A DNA stretch of 5,653 nucleotides from a bacterium (GCA_021807065.1 JAKAPO010000178.1:1-5653); one strand, 5' to 3'; counted from the first letter of the stretch, positions 1-4,195 are shown. The notes: generated from the sequence alone by a model not told the origin. Program-made: numbers and translations.

Positions 1-65
1 TCCCAGCGCCCGTCTTTCCGCTGCCGGATATGCCCCTCGCCGGCGGCCCGCCGTCTCGCAGCCAT
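1..65 (-). CDS. Tyrosine recombinase/phage-type integrase, N-terminal fragment (runs off left edge)
   Basis: Only the first 21 codons are present; the gene continues beyond the left edge. The start ATG is at 65-63. Residues 9-21 read GEGHIRQRKDGRW, which matches the opening of many phage and integrative-element tyrosine integrases (pattern GEGSIyxRkDGRW), where a small three-stranded arm-type DNA-binding domain begins. Such enzymes carry out site-specific strand exchange between element and chromosomal attachment sites. The basic stretch before it (ARRRAA) is also typical. No catalytic residues can be seen because they lie outside the window. No clear Shine-Dalgarno sequence or -10 box precedes the ATG. 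The family call rests on this short motif alone. The gene faces away from the rest of the window and has a repeat-rich noncoding stretch just upstream, which would suit an integrase at the border of a mobile element. Confidence 0.65.
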   Translation of the reverse strand, partial: MAARRRAAGEGHIRQRKDGRW

Positions 66-154
66 GCGTGCGGGAATGATGCGATAAGCGAACGCCGCAG
101 CCCTGGTGCGCTGGCGTAAGGTGTCTGTAATTGCGGAGAGAGGGAGTTGGCCGC

Positions 155-212
155 GCGCCATGCGCCACCCGCGAAGCGCAAACCGGACGTTTGCAGGCCC
201 TTATGTAGTATC
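155..212. repeat. Long imperfect direct repeat, copy 1
   Basis: This 58-bp unit recurs at 273-339. Both copies start with GCGCCATGCGCC, share an identical 20-bp core beginning AAGCGCAAACC (174-193), and end with the same 13 bp, CTTATGTAGTATC (200-212). The core contains a hairpin: GCAAAC at 178-183 pairs with GTTTGC at 189-194 around a CGGAC loop. The function is unknown. Its position upstream of the integrase start would suit integrase arm-type or regulatory sites, but a generic intergenic repeat family is equally possible. Confidence 0.75.
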
Positions 213-221
213 AGTAGCGCT

Positions 222-284
222 ACGCGTTAAGCGCCGTGTGCAATGCGTTAAGCACCGCGCGCTACGCGTCGAGCGCCATGCGCC
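222..284. repeat. Tandem repeat, three 21-bp units
   Basis: Three adjacent imperfect units lie at 222-242, 243-263 and 264-284. Their starts are ACGCGTTAAGCGCCG, ATGCGTTAAGCACCG and ACGCGTCGAGCGCCA, in strict 21-bp register. A 21-bp period places equivalent bases on the same helix face about every two turns, as in iteron-type protein-binding arrays. The array fills most of the gap between the two long direct-repeat copies. Confidence 0.7.
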
Positions 285-339
285 GCCCGCGGCACCCGAG
301 AAGCGCAAACCGGACGTTTGGGGGCGCTTATGTAGTATC
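273..339. repeat. Long imperfect direct repeat, copy 2
   Basis: This is the second copy of the unit at 155-212, lengthened by about 9 bp between the GCGCC-rich start and the core. The core (301-320) is identical to copy 1. CAAAC (306-310) pairs with GTTTG (316-320) around the same CGGAC loop, and AAGCG (301-305) pairs with CGCTT (325-329) with a GGGG bulge. Keeping the stem and loop while the outer bases change suggests that the hairpin core is what matters. No T-tract follows on either strand, so it is not a standard terminator. Confidence 0.75.
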
Positions 340-391
340 CCTCGCTATAGCTAATCATTGCTATCAAGCACTGAAGAGCGATCGTGTCGTG

Positions 392-814
392 TCAGCGCGT
401 TCTCACCGGTGTAATCTCGAACGTATCGTGGTCCTGCTCAAACTTGATACGATACCGATCAAAGAATCCGTCACGCCCCATGAGCACCGGGACGTCATCG
501 ACATCAAGAAACACTACCGGAGCGGCAAATGACTCTGGCTGATGCTCGATGTGAAAAGTCAGCTCACCGAGGAAACCAGGTACCGATTCCATGGTGATAC
601 CCATCATCGAGCGTTCTGGGCAGGCGGTCCGATCAATTCCGAATATCTCCGCGATCACGGCGGGCATGATGATCTGATCGGCACCCGAGTCAATCAGTCC
701 GAGGAACTTGCGGCTCTGAGCTTCCCGCGATAGCTCGACTTCAACAAGGGGCCGCCTTACATAGCGGCCCTGGGGATCAGTCTGACCGGAGACGACAGAA
801 TACTTGTATTTCAT
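392..814 (-). CDS. Retropepsin-like aspartic protease
   Basis: This 140-residue protein is a single-domain retroviral-type aspartic protease, a family that acts as a homodimer with one catalytic aspartate from each chain. The active-site motif is visible as LIDSGAD at residues 40-46, with the catalytic aspartate D42. The second family signature, VLMGRDGFFDRYRIKFEQ, lies near residues 110-127. No signal peptide or membrane segment is seen, so it is probably cytoplasmic. I chose the ATG at 814-812. It overlaps the TGA of the upstream DUF5678-like gene as ATGA, which implies coupled translation, and GGGAG lies just before it. A longer in-frame reading back to 955 adds 47 residues that run over the upstream gene and look noncoding. 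Such small proteases often sit beside DUF5678-like genes; the substrate is unknown. Confidence 0.88.
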   Translation of the reverse strand: MKYKYSVVSGQTDPQGRYVRRPLVEVELSREAQSRKFLGLIDSGADQIIMPAVIAEIFGIDRTACPERSMMGITMESVPGFLGELTFHIEHQPESFAAPVVFLDVDDVPVLMGRDGFFDRYRIKFEQDHDTFEITPVRTR

Positions 815-1023
815 TCTCCCAGTGGAGCAAAGCTCACGTCGTGTGGGAGGACTCGATGAAAGATCGCGTCCGGCTGCGTCACAGAGCGCATGAGCTCGCG
901 TAAGCTGTCCGCTGCGCCAAGTATTCGAGAGTAGTCTGGAGCAATAGCCACCCACTTGTTTTCATGCGAAGCGTTGACAATGCGCGAAAGGTCCATTGAA
1001 ACTACGTCTGCATCGTTCGGCAT
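811..1023 (-). CDS. DUF5678-like small protein, partner of the aspartic protease
   Basis: This protein of about 70 residues carries a recognisable small-domain pattern: ENKWVAIAPDYSRILGAADS, then a short helix, then a closing strand ending HDVSFAP. That matches DUF5678-type proteins, which commonly precede retropepsin-like proteases; their biochemical role is not established. The gene ends in a TGA that overlaps the protease ATG by 4 bp, so the two are one transcriptional and translational unit. The start is chosen at 1023 because an extended -10 box, TGGTATAAT, ends at 1030 and places transcription initiation at or next to this ATG, giving a leaderless mRNA. Alternatives are an upstream start at 1056, which would put the promoter inside the gene, and ATG 996. 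The domain itself begins after residue 10, so all three starts keep it. I infer that it modulates or is cleaved by the protease; this is not shown by the sequence. Confidence 0.8.
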   Translation of the reverse strand: MPNDADVVSMDLSRIVNASHENKWVAIAPDYSRILGAADSLRELMRSVTQPDAIFHRVLPHDVSFAPLGE

Positions 1024-1029
1024 GGAACC

Positions 1030-1038
1030 ATTATACCA
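1030..1038 (-). promoter_or_regulatory. Extended -10 promoter for the DUF5678-protease pair
   Basis: Read on the minus strand this is TGGTATAAT: a perfect TATAAT hexamer (1035-1030) with the TGn extension. No good -35 hexamer is seen at 16-18 bp, as is usual for extended -10 promoters. The last T is 6 nt before the ATG at 1023, so the predicted transcript starts at or within a base or two of the start codon. Confidence 0.7.
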
Positions 1039-1259
1039 CAAGAGCCCGAAATTCACCTAGTCTCAGGAAACAGCGATTTTCAGTTATCGTCTAGAACTTC
1101 AACCTAAACATCTTCTTAAGTGTGGCTACGCTGCAAGCTTGTTCACGAGCGGGCGAGCGTAGGCATCGCAGACACTCAATTGCGAGATTTCCGCGCAGTT
1201 GTCGAGAGAGGTGGCCTCAGTTAATCGAACACCCCTGTAAGTGATGAGTCCGCTCCATC

Positions 1260-1278
1260 GAAGGCGAACAACGCCTTC
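1260..1278. repeat. Inverted repeat (7-bp stem, 5-nt loop)
   Basis: GAAGGCG (1260-1266) pairs perfectly with CGCCTTC (1272-1278) around AACAA. No T-tract follows on either strand, so I do not call it a terminator. It lies inside the gene-poor stretch. Confidence 0.5.
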
Positions 1279-1401
1279 AGAAAAGGGGGGCCACGGCGCG
1301 TGCAAGGTCCACGTTGGTTTGTGTTTTCGCGGCTCTCGGCTCGCGCGCTGTTGTGTACTCTGCGGTGTGGAGTTGGAGGGAGTCAAGAAGCATGCGTAAC
1401 C

Positions 1402-1418
1402 GCCTCGCGTTGCGAGGC
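1402..1418. repeat. REP-like hairpin, left member of an inverted pair
   Basis: GCCTCGC (1402-1408) pairs perfectly with GCGAGGC (1412-1418) around GTT. Read from 1401, CGCCTCGCG followed by GTTGCG is also found, in inverted orientation, at the palindrome ending at 1566. The two therefore form a head-to-head pair about 165 bp across. Confidence 0.55.
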
Positions 1419-1550
1419 AGTTCTCGCGGGTAACAGCAGTTGAATGGACGTTGGCCCGCCGCAAGATTCGCACGATCGCCGTCGACGAGAAGCCAGGCGA
1501 CAGAGACTCCCGCAATCGCGGACTGAAACATGCGTTTGTGATGCCCCGCA

Positions 1551-1566
1551 ACGCCTCGCGAGGCGT
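1551..1566. repeat. Perfect 16-bp palindrome, right member of an inverted pair
   Basis: ACGCCTCGCGAGGCGT is a perfect palindrome. With the preceding bases, its complement reads CGCCTCGCG-AGGC-GTTGCG, sharing the CGCCTCGCG and GTTGCG blocks with the hairpin at 1402-1418. It could be a dimeric DNA-binding site or half of a small REPIN- or MITE-like element. Confidence 0.55.
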
Positions 1567-1862
1567 GGGCAAGCCATGCTCTCGGTGAATCTTCCCGGCT
1601 GGTAGCTTTCGACTGGTAAACGAGCGACCCCGCGCATCGAATCCGGTTGGATGATTCGGACGGACACGTCGTACCAAGTACCAAGTCCCGTGCGTGGAAG
1701 GTCGTCAAGGCAGAGGCGGATGGCGTCTTCGAGCGTCAGCGAGATCTTCATCGCGTAAGCCGCCTTCGGTGAGAACCTGGGAGGACCGGAACGAGGGCGG
1801 TGTAGCCGCGTCGGTCGGGGTCGGGTTCCAGGATGGCGGCGAATCTAATGGGTTGGCGATGC

Positions 1863-2084
1863 TCAGGCGGCTGCGGAGACGTGTTTAACGCGGGTTGTGG
1901 GCTTTGGAACGGGTTCCCCGCTTTGCTTGCAATCTTCGATGTAAAGCGCGATGGCTTTTTCGGCGCGACGCGTGATTTGGCGTACGTTGCTCCCGGCTAC
2001 AGCGATTCCCGGGAGATCGGGAACGTAGGCGCTATAGTTGTTTTTCGTCTTTTCGATGACGATCGCGTATTTTGTCATTTCCAT
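1863..2084 (-). CDS. hicB: HicB-type antitoxin
   Basis: This 73-residue protein is the antitoxin of a HicAB type II toxin-antitoxin pair. It shows the HicB partial RNase H-like fold: YAIVIEKTKNNYSAYVPDLP at residues 6-25, then the GIAVAGSN turn, then a helix (ITRRAEKAIALYIEDCKQSG). The pattern of strand, tyrosine, PDLPG and long helix is diagnostic. It binds and blocks HicA. Full-length HicB proteins often carry a C-terminal helix-turn-helix or ribbon-helix-helix domain for autoregulation. Here the chain ends soon after the helix (RVKHVSAAA), so it is the short form and may not bind the promoter itself. Two starts are possible: ATG 2084, or ATG 2078, which overlaps the hicA TGA as ATGA. Both keep the fold. 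It follows the toxin, as is usual for hicAB. Confidence 0.9.
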   Translation of the reverse strand: MEMTKYAIVIEKTKNNYSAYVPDLPGIAVAGSNVRQITRRAEKAIALYIEDCKQSGEPVPKPTTRVKHVSAAA

Positions 2085-2260
2085 CCAACCTGCTTGCGAA
2101 TCGAGTTCAGGGTCCCCGGTGGGACATCGTCGCCATCATGTCCCGCGAGAACGACACGACCGGAACCGTCCTTTCGCTTCCAAATCTCGTGGCTACCATC
2201 CTTGCGTGCCAGTGTCCAATCTTCATTGCGGAGGCGTCGGCGAACGTCACGGAATTTCAT
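2075..2260 (-). CDS. hicA: HicA-type mRNA interferase toxin
   Basis: This 61-residue protein has the small double-stranded-RNA-binding-like fold of HicA toxins, which stop translation by cutting mRNA when free of HicB. The catalytic histidine is H24 in the motif DGSHEIWK. The hydrophobic core strand GRVVLAGHD and the closing motif VPPGTLNSIRKQVGW match the family, and the length is normal. Its 3' end overlaps hicB by 4 or 10 bp depending on the hicB start. The ATG at 2260 lies 6 nt after a TAAAAT box, so the gene may have its own leaderless promoter. It is also the last pair in a minus-strand chain of overlapping genes and could be read from further upstream. No strong ribosome binding site precedes the start. 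Confidence 0.92.
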   Translation of the reverse strand: MKFRDVRRRLRNEDWTLARKDGSHEIWKRKDGSGRVVLAGHDGDDVPPGTLNSIRKQVGWK

Positions 2261-2266
2261 CTGCTC

Positions 2267-2272
2267 ATTTTA
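2267..2272 (-). promoter_or_regulatory. Candidate -10 box for leaderless hicAB transcript
   Basis: TAAAAT on the minus strand ends 6 nt before the hicA ATG at 2260, exactly the spacing seen between the TATAAT and ATG of the DUF5678 gene. It overlaps the TAA that would end the preceding gene in its shifted frame. No convincing -35 is visible and there is no TGn extension, so the call is weaker than for the box at 1030-1038. Confidence 0.4.
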
Positions 2273-2646
2273 CGCCAGATGCGCCGGGTACCCGAGCTTG
2301 CGTCCGTTCCCGGCCGCCGCCCGCGTCGCTGTCGTCGGGGCCTCAGCTTGAGCTGCTGCGTTCTCGCCACCCGCCTGCTGGATCGCGGCCGTAAGCGCCG
2401 CGCGCGCTTGCTGCGGCTCCGGATACTTCGCCAGCAGGAAGGAATGGTTGTGATCGAGCCATCGTCGTGGATGACGCTGCCGCCGATCCAGCCTTCGGCG
2501 AGCCATTGGTGCATGCGCGAAACGGTACATGGATAATCGCCCTGCCACCACCAGCGGTGGCGTACAATCCAGCGGCAGAGGATTTGGCAGCGATGCTCGG
2601 CGCGATGGCAGAGGCGTTCGGCCAGAGCGAGAAGATGGAATCTCAT
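2270..2646 (-). pseudogene. Hypothetical gene with an apparent frameshift, between the DUF4265-like gene and hicA
   Basis: I do not recognise this gene. It starts at ATG 2646, which overlaps the upstream gene's TGA as ATGA, a strong sign that the start is real. The first 60 or so residues read like a protein, for example YPCTVSRMHQWLAEGWIGGS, ending near VIHDDG. In the same frame the rest becomes a serine/arginine-rich run and stops at 2257, overlapping the hicA start. In the next frame, from about 2470, the reading becomes normal again (WLDHNHSFLLAKYPEPQQAR, then an alanine-rich tail) with mostly G/C third codon positions, and stops at TAA 2272-2270. I infer a single-base indel near 2460-2475, either real or a sequencing error. 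No slippery heptamer is visible, so programmed frameshifting is less likely. If intact, the protein would be about 125 residues. Confidence 0.55.
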
Positions 2647-3080
2647 CGTGCGATCGTGTGGACGAGTTCGCGTAGCGTCCCTTCTTCGACGAGTTGTGCG
2701 AGGAGGCACTCGAGCGATTGCCGAGTACGCGGCGGCGCCGCCGCCGAGACGATCGCACCGTGGGAGGTTCGAAGGATCCGCTCTGCGACGCAGTCGAGCG
2801 CTGCGAGCCGTGGGCCGATCCGGGTATCGTTGCGAGCGGCGAGCGCGACCCAGGCGTTGTAGTCGGAGCGTTCGAGCGTCTCGACATACTGCAGTGCGTC
2901 GCTGTCCTCGCGAACGCGAATGATATCGCCGTAGGTAAGATTGGCGCAGATGGCGACATCATCGACGCGGGCGCGTAGCCCGGCGTCGTCCCGGTCGAGG
3001 AGCATCACCCGGATGTGCTCGGTGTCGAACGGGGTGGCGACGGTAACGAGCTGGAGCCGAGGGTTTGCGGCGAGGAGCAT
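2643..3080 (-). CDS. DUF4265-like protein
   Basis: This 145-residue protein has two parts. Residues 33-80 carry the DUF4265-like core: a strand, the turn LTYGDIIRV (48-56), and a second strand closing with LERSDYNAWVAL (69-80), resembling the family's slGDvv ... eRSGhst pattern. Residues 87-143 look like the family's C-terminal alpha/beta part (RIGPRLAALDCVAERI ... SLECLLAQLVEEGTLREL). Biochemical function is unknown. The assignment is by remembered pattern and the N-terminus differs from the usual start, so it is moderate. The start at ATG 3080 has no clear ribosome binding site or -10 box; no in-frame ATG, GTG or TTG is seen for about 95 bases further up, although the frame stays open. The gene ends in an ATGA overlap with the next gene and so heads a chain that runs into hicAB. 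Confidence 0.7.
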   Translation of the reverse strand: MLLAANPRLQLVTVATPFDTEHIRVMLLDRDDAGLRARVDDVAICANLTYGDIIRVREDSDALQYVETLERSDYNAWVALAARNDTRIGPRLAALDCVAERILRTSHGAIVSAAAPPRTRQSLECLLAQLVEEGTLRELVHTIAR

Positions 3081-3101
3081 GGTGGTGACCGCTTGGCGAG
3101 C

Positions 3102-3123
3102 GTCGGGAGGCTGCCTCCCGGAC
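3102..3123. repeat. Hairpin upstream of the DUF4265-like gene
   Basis: CGGGAGG (3104-3110) pairs with CCTCCCG (3114-3120) around CTG, a perfect 7-bp GC-rich stem. It lies 24 bp before the DUF4265-like start on the minus strand and has no T-tract on either side. It could be an operator or a leader hairpin. Confidence 0.4.
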
Positions 3124-3184
3124 GCGCGGGCCGGTATCGGGCGGATCTGTATCTACGGTAGTCGAGTACCTTGTAATTGGCAAT

Positions 3185-3229
3185 CGCCGCTACAGGTCGA
3201 CGACGATGGGGTGCTGCGTTGGTCGGTAG
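3185..3229. repeat. 45-bp direct repeat, distal copy (remnant of the phosphoesterase 3' end)
   Basis: This stretch is identical at 44 of 45 positions to 4151-4195, the 3' end of the metallophosphoesterase gene plus 5 bp past its stop; the only difference is G3211 versus T4177. On the minus strand it still encodes YRPTQHPIVVDL and a TAG stop, against YRPTQQPIVVDL in the intact gene. Identity ends sharply on both sides. The copy lies 14 bp downstream of the AbiEii stop, so the two copies bracket that gene. Confidence 0.9.
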
Positions 3230-3243
3230 AGACCAATTCGAGT

Positions 3244-4131
3244 TTAAGTGGTTGAGCTTATCGGCCTGGCAGAGTAACGTGATCGTCGTACTGCCTTATA
3301 AACCGCGACGCGCTTGGGCTCGGAGAGCACAGCAGCGCGGCGACGGATGATCGCAAGGTTATCGCTTCGAAGACGGCGTCGTTCGGGTGGCGCGTCCCAT
3401 AAGAGCCTAGCGATCGTATTCGATATCGTCGCTTCGTTCTCGCAGCTCGCGACTTTTTTTTTGAGTTCTTGTAAGACCGCTTCGCCAGCGGTCTTGGCAA
3501 AGCGATCGAGATCAGGTATCTCGTGAAGCAGAAGCACGTCGCCCTGAAGACGCCGCGTCGGTAGATGGCGAAGATACTCGTACGGGGGAGCGACGCGCTT
3601 GGCATCGGCGGCCGTAAAGAGCGCCGGCCATCCGAGTCGTTGGACGAGATAATAGAGGTCGATAAGGTCCTTCTGCTCGGCACGATCCTCGAATGCAGCG
3701 ATCTTGTTTCCTGCGATGTCTCTGAGTGTATGGACGAAGAAGCCTTCTGCCGTCTTACGGATTGGGTCGATGCGGGGAAGGTCGCGGCATAGTTCGACCT
3801 TCATGTGCTGATGGCCGGCGAAGAGGCGCGCGAAGTCTGGGGTCGTCTTTTCCTGTTCGATGGGAAGACCGGCAGCAGCGAAATCCGAGGTGATTGCAGC
3901 CGCAAAGGCGCGGATATCGGCCTCTTTCGTGAAGAGGTCAATGTCTTCCGACAGGCGATGATGGAAGTAGAACCGAGAGAGCGCCGTACCGCCGGTAAGC
4001 GCAATATCCCCCTCGTACCGGGCGGCGAGGGAGAGGACTCTATTTTGCAGCGGATACAGTGCCTGCTCGTAGAACTGCCGTTCTTGTTCGGTTGCCAATC
4101 TTAACATGAGCTCTTGGGTTGAGTATACCAT
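3244..4131 (-). CDS. AbiEii/AbiGii-family nucleotidyltransferase toxin
   Basis: This 295-residue protein belongs to the AbiEii (PF08843) branch of DNA polymerase beta-like nucleotidyltransferases, the toxin half of AbiE phage-defence and toxin-antitoxin systems, thought to disable targets such as tRNA by adding nucleotides. The core motif is LTGGTALSRFYFHHRLSEDI (45-64), with GG 47-48 and the metal-binding aspartates D63 and D65. A further acidic strand is KVELCRD (111-117). The family's downstream motif follows near residues 138-163: DIAGNKIAAFEDR, then KDLIDLYYL. Length is normal. No AbiEi antitoxin gene is adjacent, so this is a solo toxin gene or relies on an antitoxin elsewhere. ATG 4131 overlaps an extended -10-like box, so ATG 4107 (starting MLRLATEQ) may be the true start. 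The coding strand carries a run of nine A (3462-3454) in the codons for KKK at residues 224-226. A 45-bp direct repeat flanks the gene closely on both sides. Confidence 0.9.
   Translation of the reverse strand: MVYSTQELMLRLATEQERQFYEQALYPLQNRVLSLAARYEGDIALTGGTALSRFYFHHRLSEDIDLFTKEADIRAFAAAITSDFAAAGLPIEQEKTTPDFARLFAGHQHMKVELCRDLPRIDPIRKTAEGFFVHTLRDIAGNKIAAFEDRAEQKDLIDLYYLVQRLGWPALFTAADAKRVAPPYEYLRHLPTRRLQGDVLLLHEIPDLDRFAKTAGEAVLQELKKKVASCENEATISNTIARLLWDAPPERRRLRSDNLAIIRRRAAVLSEPKRVAVYKAVRRSRYSARPISSTT
3454..3495. repeat. Homopolymer A9 and 8-bp inverted repeat inside the AbiEii gene
   Basis: Nine consecutive T on the plus strand (3454-3462) give AAAAAAAAAG in the mRNA. A perfect inverted repeat, AAGACCGC (3473-3480) and GCGGTCTT (3488-3495), lies 10 bp away on the 5' side in mRNA terms. 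The run could slip during replication or transcription and so switch or truncate the toxin. Confidence 0.6.
4122..4130 (-). promoter_or_regulatory. Extended -10-like box at the start of the AbiEii gene
   Basis: The minus strand reads TGGTATACT, differing by one base from the TGGTATAAT box at 1030-1038. It overlaps the first ATG (4131). Transcription would start near 4115, about 8 nt before ATG 4107, with AAGAG just ahead. If it is the promoter, ATG 4107 is the functional start. No clear -35 is visible. Confidence 0.4.
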
Positions 4132-4150
4132 ACGTGGGGTGGAAGGTGGC

Positions 4151-4195
4151 CGCCGCTACAGGTCGACGACGATGGGTTGCTGCGTTGGTCGGTAG
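4151..4195. repeat. 45-bp direct repeat, proximal copy (3' end of the phosphoesterase gene)
   Basis: This copy covers the last 12 codons and stop of the metallophosphoesterase gene plus 5 bp beyond it, and matches 3185-3229 at 44 of 45 positions. On the minus strand its ends read CTACCGACC and GACCTGTAG, a weak inverted repeat (6 of 9 positions). The AbiEii start lies 19 bp away. A direct repeat that restores the 3' end of a gene is the usual trace left by site-specific integration. Confidence 0.9.

Larger units (their letters stand above)
66..391. other. Noncoding, repeat-rich stretch between integrase and protease genes
   Basis: No credible gene is seen here. Open frames of 80-100 residues cross it, but they are arginine-rich, and the two repeat copies are read in different frames, which argues against coding. 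The stretch holds two long direct-repeat copies with a hairpin core and a three-unit 21-bp tandem repeat between them, listed separately. The protease gene on the minus strand ends at 392, and no hairpin followed by a T-tract is visible after it. Confidence 0.6.
1129..1751 (-). pseudogene. Possible decayed gene of unknown function
   Basis: From ATG 1751 the minus strand reads MKISLTLEDAIRLCLDDLPR, with G/C-rich third codon positions and normal composition for about 40 residues; it then drifts into arginine-, serine- and cysteine-rich sequence. Further down, a different frame ends in a protein-like tail (DAYARPLVNKLAA, stop near 1126). The pieces could be parts of one ancestral gene interrupted by indels and by the palindromic elements at 1402-1418 and 1551-1566. 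I recognise no family, and random open frames in GC-rich DNA remain a serious alternative. Confidence 0.2.
1057..1862. other. Long stretch without a convincing intact gene
   Basis: About 800 bp separate the DUF5678 gene from hicB. Three overlapping minus-strand open frames of 120-183 residues cross 1126-1751, but none keeps a protein-like composition throughout and none shows a domain I recognise. Short stretches look gene-like in different frames: the first 40 or so codons from ATG 1751, a middle part at about 1530-1410, and a C-terminal-looking part at about 1245-1129. That pattern would fit a gene broken by frameshifts. Hairpins at 1260-1278, 1402-1418 and 1551-1566 are the clearest structure. 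No tRNA, CRISPR repeats or known riboswitch is recognisable. Confidence 0.5.

Noticed and set aside
301..329. Rho-independent terminator after the protease gene
   Set aside because: The hairpin is good but no T-tract follows on either strand, and the same hairpin recurs at 178-194, where no gene ends.
106..532. Plus-strand open frames sharing the peptide PRSANRTF
   Set aside because: The shared peptide comes from the DNA direct repeat read in two different frames. The second frame also runs antisense into the protease gene.
1241..1264. Hammerhead-ribozyme-like string on the plus strand (GTGATGAGTCC then CGAAGG)
   Set aside because: The conserved GAAA is absent (CGAAGG instead), stem II cannot pair, and no stems I and III are visible around it.
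1126..1677. Minus-strand open frame of 183 residues as an intact gene
   Set aside because: It has an alternative start codon, erratic composition and no recognisable domain, and two competing frames cross the same bases. I keep only a low-confidence remnant call.
2467..2862. Plus-strand open frame of 131 residues with a partly protein-like sequence
   Set aside because: It lies antisense to two minus-strand genes joined by an ATGA overlap and loses normal composition past its middle; it is best explained as an antisense shadow.
3185..4195. Integron gene cassette with attC sites around the AbiEii gene
   Set aside because: The 45-bp repeats lack the RYYYAAC/GTTRRRY boxes and the imperfect palindrome of attC, and they clearly derive from a protein-coding 3' end.
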